A DNA stretch of 64,000 bases, taken from positions 124,001 to 188,000 of the forward strand of contig NZ_JAINZW010000006.1 in assembly GCF_020026895.1 (NCBI RefSeq), given 5' to 3'. This DNA comes from Novilysobacter selenitireducens. GTDB taxonomy: Bacteria > Pseudomonadota > Gammaproteobacteria > Xanthomonadales > Xanthomonadaceae. A program made the position numbers and the translations under genes. The notes below the pieces were generated by a model. That model saw only the letters and a program-made list of their open reading frames with translations, did not search any database and had not been told where the DNA came from. Of the stretch, positions 34,784-43,578 are shown in pieces (within the stretch, counting starts at the first letter, position 1; every line of letters starts with the position of its first letter).

Positions 34784-36679
34784 ATGCTGACTTACGCACG
34801 CTGGCAGTACGCCATCATCCTGATCGTCCTGTTGTTCAGCGGCCTGTACGCGCTGCCCAACGTGTTCCCGCAGGACCCGTCCGTCCAGGTCACCGCCAAC
34901 CGCGGGTCGGTCGTGGACGAGGGCCTGCGTTCGCGGATCCAGTCCGAGCTGCAAGCCGCCGGCGTCACGGCCAAGTCGGTGGACATCGACGATGGCGACC
35001 TGCTGGTGCGGCTGCCCAACGCCGACATGCAGGTCAAGGCGGCCGATACGCTGCGCCCGGAGCTGGGCAACGACTACGTGGTGGCGCTCAACCTCGCCTC
35101 CACCGTGCCGGACTGGCTGGACTCGCTTGGCGCCAAGCCCATGCTGCTGGGCCTGGACCTCCAGGGCGGCGTGCACTTCACGATGCAGGTCGACCAGGCC
35201 GCGGCGCTCGAGAAGCGCCTGGACGCGACGGCCGAGGACATCCGCGTGCTGCTGCGCGAGAACCGCGTGCGCTACCAGTCGGTCGAGCGCCGCCCCGACG
35301 GCACCATCGTCGCCACGCTGCCGGCGCCGGCGGATGTCGAGCGCGCGCGCGAGCTGGTCGTGCAGAACCTCGCACAGGGCTCGGCCGGGATGGCCGGCCA
35401 GGCGACCCTGACCGCCGAACCACAGGGCAACACGCTCGTGGTGCGGATGTCGGAAGCCGAACTCAACCGCCTGACGGCCGATGCCATCGAGCAGAACGTC
35501 GGCACGCTGCGCAACCGCGTCAACGCGCTCGGCGTGGCCGAGCCGATCATCCAGCGCCAGGGCGACGACCGCATCGTCGTCCAGCTGCCCGGCGTGCAGG
35601 ACACCGCGCAGGCCAAGCGCATCATCGGCGCGACCGCCACGCTTGAGTACCGCGCCGCCCTCGAAGGCAATGCCTACGACGCCGTGTCGACCGGCATCGT
35701 GCCGCCGGGCGCGCGCGTGTACTACCGCCGCGACCTTGGCCCCGACGGCAAGCCGATCCCGGTGCTGCTCAGCCGCCGCGTCATCACCACGGGCGACCAG
35801 CTGGTGGGCGCGACCTCCGGCCTCGATCCGCAGTCGGGCACGCCGTCGGTGTCGGTGCGCCTGAACGCCGCCGGCGGCCAGCGCATGTTCGACTTCACCA
35901 GCGAGAACGTCGGCAAGCCGATGGCTGTGGTGTTCATCGAGCGCATCCCCGAGGTGCGCATGGTCGATGGCGAGGAAGTCCGCACCACGCGCGTCAACGA
36001 GGAAGTAATCTCGGTGGCGAACATCAACGGCGTCTTCGGCCGCGACTTCCAGACCACCGGCCTGGACAGCATGCAGGAGGCGGCCGACCTGGCGCTGCTG
36101 CTGCGCTCCGGTTCGCTGGCCGCTCCGATGGATTTCATCGAAGAGCGCGTGGTCGGCCCCAGCCTGGGCGCCGAGAACGTCGAGCGCGGCCTGAAGGCGG
36201 TGCTGTACTCGTTCGTGTTCACCCTGATCTTCTTCCTCTTCTACTACCGCATGTTCGGCCTGATCACTTGCATGGCGCTGCTGGTCAACCTGCTGATGGT
36301 GGTGGCGGTGATGTCGCTCGCCGGCTTCACGCTGACCCTGCCGGGCCTGGCGGGTATCGCACTGACGGTCGGCCTGTCGGTGGACGCCAACGTGCTGATC
36401 AACGAGCGCATACGCGAGGAACTCAGGGCGGGACTGCCCCCGAAGGCGGCGATCGCCACCGGCTACGAGAAGGCCTCGGGCTCGATCTTCGACGCCAACA
36501 TCACCGCCATCCTCGCCGGCGTGGCGCTGTTCGCCTTCGGCACCGGCCCGGTGAAGGGCTTCGCGGTGGCGCTGGTGGTGGGCATCCTGACCTCCATGTA
36601 CACCGCGGTTTCGGCCTCGCGCGGCATCGCCACGCTGATCTACGGTGGCCGCCGCAAGCTCAAGTCGATCGCGATCTGA
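34784..36679 (+). CDS. secD: Protein translocase subunit SecD
   Basis: The 631-residue RND-superfamily subunit uses the proton gradient to complete protein export. It has an N-terminal span (YAIILIVLLFSGLYALP) and the P1 head with LLGLDLQGGVHFTMQVD. The SecD/SecF signature region includes NTLRNRVNALGVAEPIIQRQG-like sequence. Five more C-terminal spans include GIALTVGLSVDANVLINERIREEL with the Asp that takes part in proton transfer. secF starts 12 bases downstream. Confidence 0.97.
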   Translation: MLTYARWQYAIILIVLLFSGLYALPNVFPQDPSVQVTANRGSVVDEGLRSRIQSELQAAGVTAKSVDIDDGDLLVRLPNADMQVKAADTLRPELGNDYVVALNLASTVPDWLDSLGAKPMLLGLDLQGGVHFTMQVDQAAALEKRLDATAEDIRVLLRENRVRYQSVERRPDGTIVATLPAPADVERARELVVQNLAQGSAGMAGQATLTAEPQGNTLVVRMSEAELNRLTADAIEQNVGTLRNRVNALGVAEPIIQRQGDDRIVVQLPGVQDTAQAKRIIGATATLEYRAALEGNAYDAVSTGIVPPGARVYYRRDLGPDGKPIPVLLSRRVITTGDQLVGATSGLDPQSGTPSVSVRLNAAGGQRMFDFTSENVGKPMAVVFIERIPEVRMVDGEEVRTTRVNEEVISVANINGVFGRDFQTTGLDSMQEAADLALLLRSGSLAAPMDFIEERVVGPSLGAENVERGLKAVLYSFVFTLIFFLFYYRMFGLITCMALLVNLLMVVAVMSLAGFTLTLPGLAGIALTVGLSVDANVLINERIREELRAGLPPKAAIATGYEKASGSIFDANITAILAGVALFAFGTGPVKGFAVALVVGILTSMYTAVSASRGIATLIYGGRRKLKSIAI

Positions 36680-36691
36680 CGGGGACGCCTG

Positions 36692-37657
36692 ATGAAATTC
36701 TTCACCCTGATTCCCCACGGCACCCGCTTCGACTTCATGCGCCTGCGCTGGGTCTCGCTGGGCATCGCCTTCGCACTCATGCTGGCGGCCATCGGCGCGA
36801 TCGCCTTCAAGGGCTTCAACTTCGCGCTCGACTTCACCGGTGGCAACGTCACCGAACTGCGCTTCGAGCGGCCGGTGGACGTCGACGACGTGCGCCAGCG
36901 CCTGGACGCCGCCGGTTACCCGGGTGCGCAGGTGCAGACCTTCGGTTCCGGCAACGACCTGCTGATCCGCCTGCAGCCCAAGGAGGGCGGGGCGGACGAG
37001 GCCGGCGTGGTCGATTCGAATACGGCCGCCGAGGTGCAACGCGCGGTATCGACCGCCGACAACCCCGGGCAGGTGCTGAGCAGCGAGTTCGTCGGCCCGC
37101 AGGTCGGCAAGGACCTGGCGCTCAACGGCATCTGGGCGCTGATCTTCGTGGTGGTGGGCTTCCTGATCTACATCTCGATCCGGTTCGAGAAGAAGTTCGC
37201 CATCGCCGCGGTCATCACCACGCTGCACGACGTGGTGATCGTCGCCGGCTGGTTCGCGTTTTTCGGGCACGAGTTCGACCTCACGGTGCTGGCCGGCCTG
37301 CTGTCGGTGATGGGCTTCTCGATCAACGACACCATCGTCGTGTTCGACCGCGTGCGCGAGAATTTCCGCTCCATGCGCGCCGACCCCGAGACGATCCTCA
37401 ACACGTCGATCAACCAGACGCTGTCGCGCACGATCATCACCTCGCTGGTGGCGCTGCTGACCGTGGTCGCGCTGTACCTCTACGGCGGTGGTTCGCTGCA
37501 GGGCATGGCCGAGTCGCAGATCGTCGGCATCATCGTCGGCACCCTGTCCTCGATCTTCGTCGCCTGCCCGCTCCTGACGCTGGGCTTCATGAAGGTCACC
37601 AAGCAGGACCTGATGCCCAAGGCCCGGGACGAGGCGGCCCTGGCACGCCGTCCCTGA
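36692..37657 (+). CDS. secF: Protein translocase subunit SecF
   Basis: The 321-residue partner of SecD has six spans. It starts with the SecF N-terminal span (WVSLGIAFALMLAAIGAIAF), has the signature GFNFALDFTGGNVTELRFE, and later VMGFSINDTIVVFDRVRENF with the conserved Asp and Arg of TM4. SLTRTI-type sequence (NQTLSRTIITSLVALL) and a C-terminal helix with Lys residues follow. It ends the yajC-secD-secF operon at a strong bidirectional terminator. Confidence 0.97.
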   Translation: MKFFTLIPHGTRFDFMRLRWVSLGIAFALMLAAIGAIAFKGFNFALDFTGGNVTELRFERPVDVDDVRQRLDAAGYPGAQVQTFGSGNDLLIRLQPKEGGADEAGVVDSNTAAEVQRAVSTADNPGQVLSSEFVGPQVGKDLALNGIWALIFVVVGFLIYISIRFEKKFAIAAVITTLHDVVIVAGWFAFFGHEFDLTVLAGLLSVMGFSINDTIVVFDRVRENFRSMRADPETILNTSINQTLSRTIITSLVALLTVVALYLYGGGSLQGMAESQIVGIIVGTLSSIFVACPLLTLGFMKVTKQDLMPKARDEAALARRP

Positions 37658-37676
37658 CAGCGCGTCACGACGCAAA

Positions 37677-37710
37677 GAAAAAGGCCGCGCATCTGCGCGG
37701 CCTTTTTTTT
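37677..37710. terminator. Bidirectional terminator, secF / suhB
   Basis: The perfect 10-bp stem AAGGCCGCGC / GCGCGGCCTT has an ATCT loop and is flanked by A- and T-runs. It serves the two convergent genes. Confidence 0.94.
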
Positions 37711-37739
37711 GTTTGGCGTTCGAGCGTCAGCGCCCGGGC

Positions 37740-37785
37740 TTCTCGCTCCCTCCCCTGCGTGCAGGGGAAGGCTGGGGAGGGGTGC
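37740..37785. repeat. GC-rich palindromic repeat near the suhB 3' end
   Basis: CTCCCTCCCCTGCGTGCAGG followed by GGAAGGCTGGGGAGGGG forms a stem-loop of the same loose type as the CTCTCCC repeat after tgt. It lies in the gap between the bidirectional terminator and suhB. Confidence 0.6.
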
Positions 37786-37829
37786 TCTACCCGCGACGCG
37801 GCCAGGTGCCACCCCGCGGCGCCACGCCG

Positions 37830-38657
37830 TCAATCGAATGCGCTGGCATACCCGGTATTGATGATCTTCTGCTGCAGCGCGTCGGCCACCTTGATGTTGC
37901 CGGCCAGCAGCGTGCGCGGCGCGACGCCCCGGGCGTCCATCGGGCCGGTGGTGCGGCCGCGGAAGTCGGAGATCCTGCCGCCCGACTCGCGCACCATCAG
38001 CGCGCCGGCGGCGATGTCCCACGGTTTCACGCCCGCTTCGAAATACGCGTCGGCGCGGCCGCAGGCGACGTAGGCCAGGTCCAGCGCGGCCGAACCCGTC
38101 CGCCGGATGTCCTCGGCCTCGGTCAGCAGCGTGTCCACGCACTTGAGGTGGGCGCTGGCGCGGCTGCGCTCGCGCGGCGGGAAGCCGGTGATCAGCATCG
38201 CGCCGGACAGGTCCTTGCGGTCGGCCACGCGCACGCGCTTCTCGTTGAGCTGGGTGCCGCTGCCGCGGCTGGCGGTGAACAGCTCGTTGCGCAGCGGGTC
38301 GAAGATCACGCCGTGGATCGGCTCGCCGTTTTCCACCAGCGCGATCGACACGCAGAAGTGCGGGATGCCGCGCAGGTAGTTGCTGGTGCCGTCCAGCGGA
38401 TCGATGACCCAGGTAAACCGGCTGCCGCCGCGCCCGGCGGTCTGGCCGCTTTCCTCGCCGAGGATCGCGTAGTCCGGCGTGGAGCGGCGGAACTCCTTGA
38501 TGATTTCCTTCTCGGCCAGCTCGTCGACTTCGCTGGCGTAATCCATCCGGTCCTTCTCGACCACGTTCAGCGCGTCGAGCTTGTACATGTGCCGCAGCAG
38601 CACGTTGCCGGCGGCGCGGGCGGCCTTGACCATGAGGGTGACGGCGGGTTTCTGCAT
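37830..38657 (-). CDS. suhB: Inositol monophosphatase family protein SuhB
   Basis: The 275-residue Mg-dependent phosphatase has the family metal sites: GEESG near residue 68, [19 protein letters not shown], and the C-terminal [21 protein letters not shown]. SuhB hydrolyses inositol-1-phosphate in vitro. In E. coli its main role is as an rRNA transcription antitermination factor that works with NusA. It is divergent from trmJ (96 bases between the starts), and the secF-suhB-trmJ neighbourhood is conserved in xanthomonads. Confidence 0.92.
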   Translation of the reverse strand: MQKPAVTLMVKAARAAGNVLLRHMYKLDALNVVEKDRMDYASEVDELAEKEIIKEFRRSTPDYAILGEESGQTAGRGGSRFTWVIDPLDGTSNYLRGIPHFCVSIALVENGEPIHGVIFDPLRNELFTASRGSGTQLNEKRVRVADRKDLSGAMLITGFPPRERSRASAHLKCVDTLLTEAEDIRRTGSAALDLAYVACGRADAYFEAGVKPWDIAAGALMVRESGGRISDFRGRTTGPMDARGVAPRTLLAGNIKVADALQQKIINTGYASAFD

Positions 38658-38753
38658 GGGCGAAGGCCTCGCGGGAGGTGGGGGACGGACTGGCGGGGGA
38701 AAAGAACGGTCCCCGCCCTGGCGACGGGGCCGCGGAGTTTACCATTGCCCGCC

Positions 38754-39590
38754 ATGAGCACCGCATCTCCTCCGACCCCCGATCCCTCCGCCCCTTCCGC
38801 TCCCGTCCCGGTGGCCGCCACTCGGCTGCGGGTGGTGCTGGTCGGCACCCAGCACCCCGGCAACATCGGCTCGGCGGCCCGGGCGCTGAAGACCATGGGG
38901 CTGTCACGGCTGGTCCTGGTCGCCCCCGAGAAGGCGCCCAATGCCGAATCCAGCGCGCTGGCCGCCGGCGCCGACGACGTGCTGGAAGGCGCCCAGGTCC
39001 ACGCCACGCTGGCCGAGGCCGTCGCCGACTGCCGGCTGGTACTGGGCTGCACGGCGCGCAGCCGCCGGGTCTCGCTGGAGGAGTTGCCGCCCCGGGTCGC
39101 GGCGCCGCGCGCCGTGGCCGCGGCGGCCGGCGGGGGCGAGGTGGCGCTGGTATTCGGCCGTGAACGCACCGGCCTGGACAACGAGGAGCTGCAGCTGTGC
39201 CACGCGGCCATCCACATCCCGGCCAACCCCGAGTACAGCTCGCTCAACCTGGCCGCGGCGGTGCAGGTGATGGCTTACGAGCTGCGCCTGGCGCTGCTGG
39301 GCGGGACCACGGCGACTCCGCCAGCGGCAGTCGCGCGGCCCGCCGGGGACGGGGATGCCGGCGACCCGCGCGACGAACCCGCCACCCACGCCCAGCTCGA
39401 AGGCTTCTTCGCCCAGCTGGCCGACACCCTGGACGCCATCGACTTCCACAAGGGCCGCGCCCCCGAGTCGGCCATGCGCAAGCTGCGGCGTGTGTTCCTG
39501 CGCGCCGACCTGGACGTGCGCGAGGTGCGGTTGCTGCGCGGGGTGCTGGCCGACGCCCAGCGCATGGCCCGCCTGGCGGGCGATGAATGA
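38754..39590 (+). CDS. trmJ: tRNA (cytidine/uridine-32-2'-O)-methyltransferase TrmJ
   Basis: The 278-residue SPOUT enzyme methylates the 2'-OH of C32 or U32. Blocks: VVLVGTQHPGNIGSAARALKTMG, LVLVAPEKAPNAESSALAAGA, and the knot with LVFGRERTGLDNEELQLCHAAI and NPEYSSLNLAAAVQVMAYELR. The C-terminal extension (from about residue 185) has QLEGFFAQLADTLDAIDFHK and MRKLRRVFLRADLD, which is specific to TrmJ. A Pro/Ser-rich N terminus of about 20 residues precedes the fold; the ATG at 38754 is the first good start after suhB. Confidence 0.94.
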   Translation: MSTASPPTPDPSAPSAPVPVAATRLRVVLVGTQHPGNIGSAARALKTMGLSRLVLVAPEKAPNAESSALAAGADDVLEGAQVHATLAEAVADCRLVLGCTARSRRVSLEELPPRVAAPRAVAAAAGGGEVALVFGRERTGLDNEELQLCHAAIHIPANPEYSSLNLAAAVQVMAYELRLALLGGTTATPPAAVARPAGDGDAGDPRDEPATHAQLEGFFAQLADTLDAIDFHKGRAPESAMRKLRRVFLRADLDVREVRLLRGVLADAQRMARLAGDE

Positions 39591-39671
39591 TGCCGGGCGG
39601 CGGCCGGCGCCCTTGAGCCCGCTGGCACCGTATCCGCCGGGCGCGGCTTGCATTAGGCTCGCGCTCTGTCG

Positions 39672-40622
39672 TTGCCGTTGCCGGGGCCGTCCTTGATCGC
39701 ATGCTTCAGTCGCCTGTTCGGCGTCGTGCTCGCGCTTGCGACCGGCGCTGCCATGGCCGCGCCGCCCCCGGCCTACGAGGACCCGGGCGTGCTGGTGCTG
39801 GGGCGCATCAGCGACGATCCCAAGTCCCACTACGAGCAGCTCAAGCCGCTGCTGGACTACGTGGTCCCGCGAATGGCCGATGTCGGCATCCGCGAGGGCC
39901 GCATCCTGATGGCGCGCGATGCCCAGCAGATGGCCAGCTACCTGCGCCGAGGCCGGGTGGACTGGGTCACGGAGACTGCCGGCACGGGCATGCTGCTGCG
40001 CGCGCGCGCCAATGCCACGCCGTTGCTGCTGACCGAGCGCGACGGCGTGCGCCACTACCACAGCGTGTTCTTCGCCCGGCGCGACAGCGGGATCGAAACG
40101 CTGGCCGACCTCAAGGGCCAACGCCTCGCGTTCCAGCTGCCGTCGTCCACCAGCGCATATTTCGTCCCGGCCGGCGAACTGCTGGCCGAAGGCCTGGACC
40201 TTGAAATCCTGCTCTCGCCGCAGGACCGCCTGCACTCCGACGCCGTGGGCTACCTGTTCGCCCGGTCCGAACTCAACATCGCGACGTGGGTGCACAAGGG
40301 CCTGGTCGACGTGGGCGTGATGAGCAACCTGGACTGGATCAACCCGCAGCGCATGCCGGCGGCGTTCCGCGGCGACCTGGAGGTGTTCGCGCGCAGCCCG
40401 GACTATCCGCGCGCCATCGAGCTGGTCCGCGGCGACATGGATGCGCGCGTGCAGGCGCGCCTGGCGGAGGTGTTGATGCAGGCCGCGGAGGACCCGGATG
40501 CCGGCGACGCGCTGCTCCGGTTCTTCAAGACCACGCGGTTCCTGCCGCTGGATGGCGATTCGCTGCGGGCGCTGGAGCGCATCGGCCGCGATGTCGAACG
40601 CGTGCGCGAGGACGTCGAATGA
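39672..40622 (+). CDS. PhnD-like periplasmic substrate-binding protein
   Basis: The product of about 316 residues is an exported binding protein of the phosphate/phosphonate (PhnD, DUF3834-like) superfamily. A signal peptide (FGVVLALATGAAMAAPP) is followed by VLVLGRISDDPKSHYEQLKPLLDYV, WVTETAGTGMLLRARA, the central LADLKGQRLAFQLPSSTSAYFVPAGEL, VGYLFARSELNIATWVHKGLVDVGVMS, and FFKTTRFLPLDGDSL. No ATG is present before the signal; the TTG at 39672 (or 39678, 39693) is the likely start. No ABC permease or ATPase is nearby. Its stop overlaps the start of a GGDEF-EAL gene (ATGA), so it probably feeds that sensor rather than a transporter. Confidence 0.8.
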   Translation: MPLPGPSLIACFSRLFGVVLALATGAAMAAPPPAYEDPGVLVLGRISDDPKSHYEQLKPLLDYVVPRMADVGIREGRILMARDAQQMASYLRRGRVDWVTETAGTGMLLRARANATPLLLTERDGVRHYHSVFFARRDSGIETLADLKGQRLAFQLPSSTSAYFVPAGELLAEGLDLEILLSPQDRLHSDAVGYLFARSELNIATWVHKGLVDVGVMSNLDWINPQRMPAAFRGDLEVFARSPDYPRAIELVRGDMDARVQARLAEVLMQAAEDPDAGDALLRFFKTTRFLPLDGDSLRALERIGRDVERVREDVE

Positions 40623-42748
40623 ACGACCTGCGCCTCGGCCTGCAGGCCCGGTTCCTGGCGCTGATGGCGCTGGCGCTGGTGGCGGTGGTCGCGCTGATGG
40701 CGTTGATGCTGCACCGCCAGGACCGGATGCAGAACGAGGTCGAGGTCGTCAGCCGCGATGCGTTGCGTGGCGCCGTCGGCGACGGCCTGCGCCGGCGCGG
40801 CGAAGGCACGGTCAGCCAGCTGACCGAATCGTTGACCAACCCGCTGTACTACTTCGACCTGGACACGATCGGCGAAATCACGGCGGTGGCACTGCGCCAG
40901 CCGGGCACGCGCTACGTGATCGTGTTCGACGACGACGGCAACATCGTCCACGACGGCAGCGACGAGATCCCCAGCTACGGCAAGCGCATGGACGACGCGC
41001 TGGCCTACGAGGCCATCGCCGCCGCCGGGCTGCACACCCAGGTGACCGACGAGCTGATGGACGTCGCCTCGCCGATCATGATCGGCGAGGAGCGCATCGG
41101 TGGCGTGCGGGTGGGCTTCGACCTGGCGTCGGTGCGCGCCATGGAAGACGAGGCGGTCGCCGACCTGCGCGCGCGGCTGGAAACACTGGGCCGCCGCCAC
41201 TTCTGGTGGATCGCGGCGCTCGGGCTGGGCCTGCTGGTGCTGGGCGCGGTGATGCTGTGGTTCACCCAGCGCTGGCTGGTGCGGCCGATCCGGGAGCTGG
41301 CCGATTCCGCGCGCTCGATCGAAGCCGGTGACTACGACATCGCGCCGCCCGACAGCGATCGCAGCGACGAGGTCGGCGACCTCACCCGTGCCTTCGGCCG
41401 CATGAGTCGCAGCGTCGCCCGGCACGACCGCGACATCCGCCGCATGGCGTACACCGACGCGCTGACCGGCCTGCCCAACCGCGTCGCCTTCCGCGAGGCG
41501 CTGGACCAGCGCCTGCTCCAACTGCAGGGCGCGGGCGAACCGCTGGCGCTGCTGTTCGCCGACATCGACGACTTCAAGCGGGTCAACGACACCCTGGGAC
41601 ACGACGCGGGCGACGAAGTACTGCTGCAGTGCGCACAGCGCGTGCAGGAAGTGGTCGCGCTGCATGGGGGCGGTGATTCGGTGTTGGCCCGGTTCGGCGG
41701 CGACGAGTTCGTGATCCTCACCCAGGCCGCGCAGGGCGCGTCGATCCGCAGCCACGCCAACGACCTCGCCGAGCGCCTAGTGGAAGCCACCCGGCAGCCG
41801 CTGGTGGTGCGCGACCGCCCGCTGTTCCTGGGTACGTCCATCGGCATCACGCTGTTCCCCGACGATGCCACCATCGCCACGCAGCTGATGAAGAACGGCG
41901 ACATCGCGATGTACCAGGCCAAGGTGGCCGGCAAGAACTGCCACCGCTTCTACAGCCGGGCGATGGACCAGGCGGTCGAGCGTCGTGTGACGCTGGAGCG
42001 CGAGCTGCGCGGCGCCTGGGAGCGCGGTGAGCTGAGCGTGCTCTACCAGCCCGTCTACCACCTCTCCAACGGCCGCATGGTCGGCGCCGAGGCGCTGCTG
42101 CGCTGGCGCCATCCCGAGCACGGCATGGTCGCGCCGTCGGTGTTCATCGAAGTGGCCGAGCAGAGCGGGCTTATCGAGACGCTGGGGCCGCAGGTGCTGG
42201 AGACGGCGTGCAAGGACGCCGTGCGGTGGCAGAACCGGCGTGGCGAGAAAGGGCCGCTGTTCGTTTCGGTCAACGTCTCTCCGCGGCAATTGCGAAGCCC
42301 GGTCCTGCCGAAAGTGGTGGCCGATTGCCTGGTACGCACCGGTCTGGACGCGAGCTGCCTGCACCTGGAACTGACCGAGACCGCCGTCATCGGCGACGAA
42401 GCCCAGGTCAGCCGCCTGCTCGCGGAACTGCGCCAGCAGGGCGTGAAGATCTGGCTGGACGACTTCGGTACCGGCTTCTCGGGCCTGAGCCACCTGCGCC
42501 GCGTCCCCATCGACGGGGTGAAGATCGACCGCAGCTTCATCGCTGACATCCTGCGCGACCCCGACGACCTGGCGCTGACCACGGCCATCATCTCGATGGC
42601 GCATTCGCTCGGCATCACCGTGGTGGCCGAGGGCGTGGAGCGCGAGGGCCAGTACAACCTGCTGCGCGAACGCGGATGCGACCTGGTGCAGGGCTACTGG
42701 CTGGGCCACCCGCTGCCGCGCGAGGAGTTCGAGGCGCTGCTGGGTTAG
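40619..42748 (+). CDS. Membrane sensor with HAMP, GGDEF and EAL domains (c-di-GMP turnover)
   Basis: The 709-residue protein has a first span (about residues 11-31), a periplasmic sensor domain of about 160 residues and a second span (about 196-216). A HAMP domain follows (RPIRELADSARSIEAGDYDI), then GGDEF (about 275-440) and EAL (about 455-705). The GGDEF motif is intact (RFGGDEF near residue 360), as are TGLPNRVAF and DDFKRVNDTLGH. The EAL domain keeps EALLRW (near residue 490), LELTET and DDFGTGFSGL, so both activities are possible. It is translationally coupled to the PhnD-like protein, which could bind its periplasmic domain and transmit a ligand signal. Confidence 0.9.
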   Translation: MNDLRLGLQARFLALMALALVAVVALMALMLHRQDRMQNEVEVVSRDALRGAVGDGLRRRGEGTVSQLTESLTNPLYYFDLDTIGEITAVALRQPGTRYVIVFDDDGNIVHDGSDEIPSYGKRMDDALAYEAIAAAGLHTQVTDELMDVASPIMIGEERIGGVRVGFDLASVRAMEDEAVADLRARLETLGRRHFWWIAALGLGLLVLGAVMLWFTQRWLVRPIRELADSARSIEAGDYDIAPPDSDRSDEVGDLTRAFGRMSRSVARHDRDIRRMAYTDALTGLPNRVAFREALDQRLLQLQGAGEPLALLFADIDDFKRVNDTLGHDAGDEVLLQCAQRVQEVVALHGGGDSVLARFGGDEFVILTQAAQGASIRSHANDLAERLVEATRQPLVVRDRPLFLGTSIGITLFPDDATIATQLMKNGDIAMYQAKVAGKNCHRFYSRAMDQAVERRVTLERELRGAWERGELSVLYQPVYHLSNGRMVGAEALLRWRHPEHGMVAPSVFIEVAEQSGLIETLGPQVLETACKDAVRWQNRRGEKGPLFVSVNVSPRQLRSPVLPKVVADCLVRTGLDASCLHLELTETAVIGDEAQVSRLLAELRQQGVKIWLDDFGTGFSGLSHLRRVPIDGVKIDRSFIADILRDPDDLALTTAIISMAHSLGITVVAEGVEREGQYNLLRERGCDLVQGYWLGHPLPREEFEALLG

Positions 42749-42784
42749 GTGGTATCGGCGGGGTCCCGAGTGACCGCTTTTGCT

Positions 42785-42872
42785 CGTCATTCCCGCGAAG
42801 CCGGGAATCCAGTGACTTCGCTGTGGTGACGTAAAGCAACGTCACTGGGTTCCCGCCTTCGCGGGAATGACG
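42785..42872. mobile_element. 88-base MITE-like element with nested inverted repeats
   Basis: Perfect 16-base terminal inverted repeats CGTCATTCCCGCGAAG and CTTCGCGGGAATGACG enclose a second pair CCAGTGAC / GTCACTGG. The left end contains ATTCCC-N8-GGGAAT, the form of Neisseria dRS3 sites. It has no coding capacity. Confidence 0.75.
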
Positions 42873-42942
42873 GCATGGGTTTCGAGGTACTTCCAGGCCC
42901 AATCGAGCGACACCAAGGGCCGCGCGGTGCCTCTCCGGTTCG

Positions 42943-43578
42943 TCAGACCAGCAGGTCGATCCAGCGCGCCGCGGCCGCCACCAGGCTGCCCGACAGCACG
43001 CCGAACACCGCGATGGCCACCACCGCCGCCACCCATGCCACGCCCATCAGCCGTCCATCGCGCTCGAGCAGGGCGAAGGCGAACATCAGCAGCAGCGCGG
43101 CGAACAGGTAGTTGGTGAACGGGATCGGCAGCGCCAGCAGCACGCCCAGCAGCACCAGCAGCAACCCGGTGAACGCACTGGCCAGGCGATGGTCGAGCAT
43201 CGCCGCCGCATGTGGTTTCACCACGCGCTCCAGCCGCGTCAGCCACGGCGCCAACAGGTCGCGAAAGCGCGCCATCGCATGGCGATGCGGCCCACGGCGG
43301 GCGATGAAACCCGGCAGCCACGGCTTGCGCAGGCCCACCAGCAGTTGCAGGCCGACCAGCACCACCAGCGGCCCGCTGATTGCACCGCCGACGCCGGGGA
43401 TCGGAATCAGGCCCGGCAGGGTGGACACGAACAGCAGCATGCCGAACGAACGCCGACCCAGGCCGGTGAACACGTCGCCCAGCTGCAGCACCTCGTCGGG
43501 GTCGCCCTCGGCGAACGCGTCCAGCAGCAGGCGCGTGCCGGCCTCGGCCGGGTGGCCCGGACTAGCGCGTTGCGTCAT
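42943..43578 (-). CDS. ExoD family exopolysaccharide-associated membrane protein
   Basis: The 211-residue protein fits the ExoD family: VLQLGDVFTGLGRRSFGMLLFVSTLPGLIPIPGVGGAISGPLVVLVGLQLL-type N-terminal half (seen here from residue 30), RKPWLPGFIARRG, and several C-terminal spans. ExoD was found through exopolysaccharide defects and alkaline sensitivity in Sinorhizobium; the mechanism is unknown. It overlaps the end of the upstream CBS-domain gene by 17 bases, so the two are co-translated. Confidence 0.85.
   Translation of the reverse strand: MTQRASPGHPAEAGTRLLLDAFAEGDPDEVLQLGDVFTGLGRRSFGMLLFVSTLPGLIPIPGVGGAISGPLVVLVGLQLLVGLRKPWLPGFIARRGPHRHAMARFRDLLAPWLTRLERVVKPHAAAMLDHRLASAFTGLLLVLLGVLLALPIPFTNYLFAALLLMFAFALLERDGRLMGVAWVAAVVAIAVFGVLSGSLVAAAARWIDLLV

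Noticed and set aside
34361-37675. A 1104-codon open frame on the minus strand opposite yajC-secD-secF
   Set aside because: It is antisense to three certain genes, has low-complexity His/Arg/Gln-rich translation and no domain. Long antisense frames are expected at this GC content.
42615-42902. Open frame translating as HSREGGNP...LDSRLRGNDE
   Set aside because: This is the translation of the ATTCCCGC inverted-repeat element, a common spurious protein in databases.
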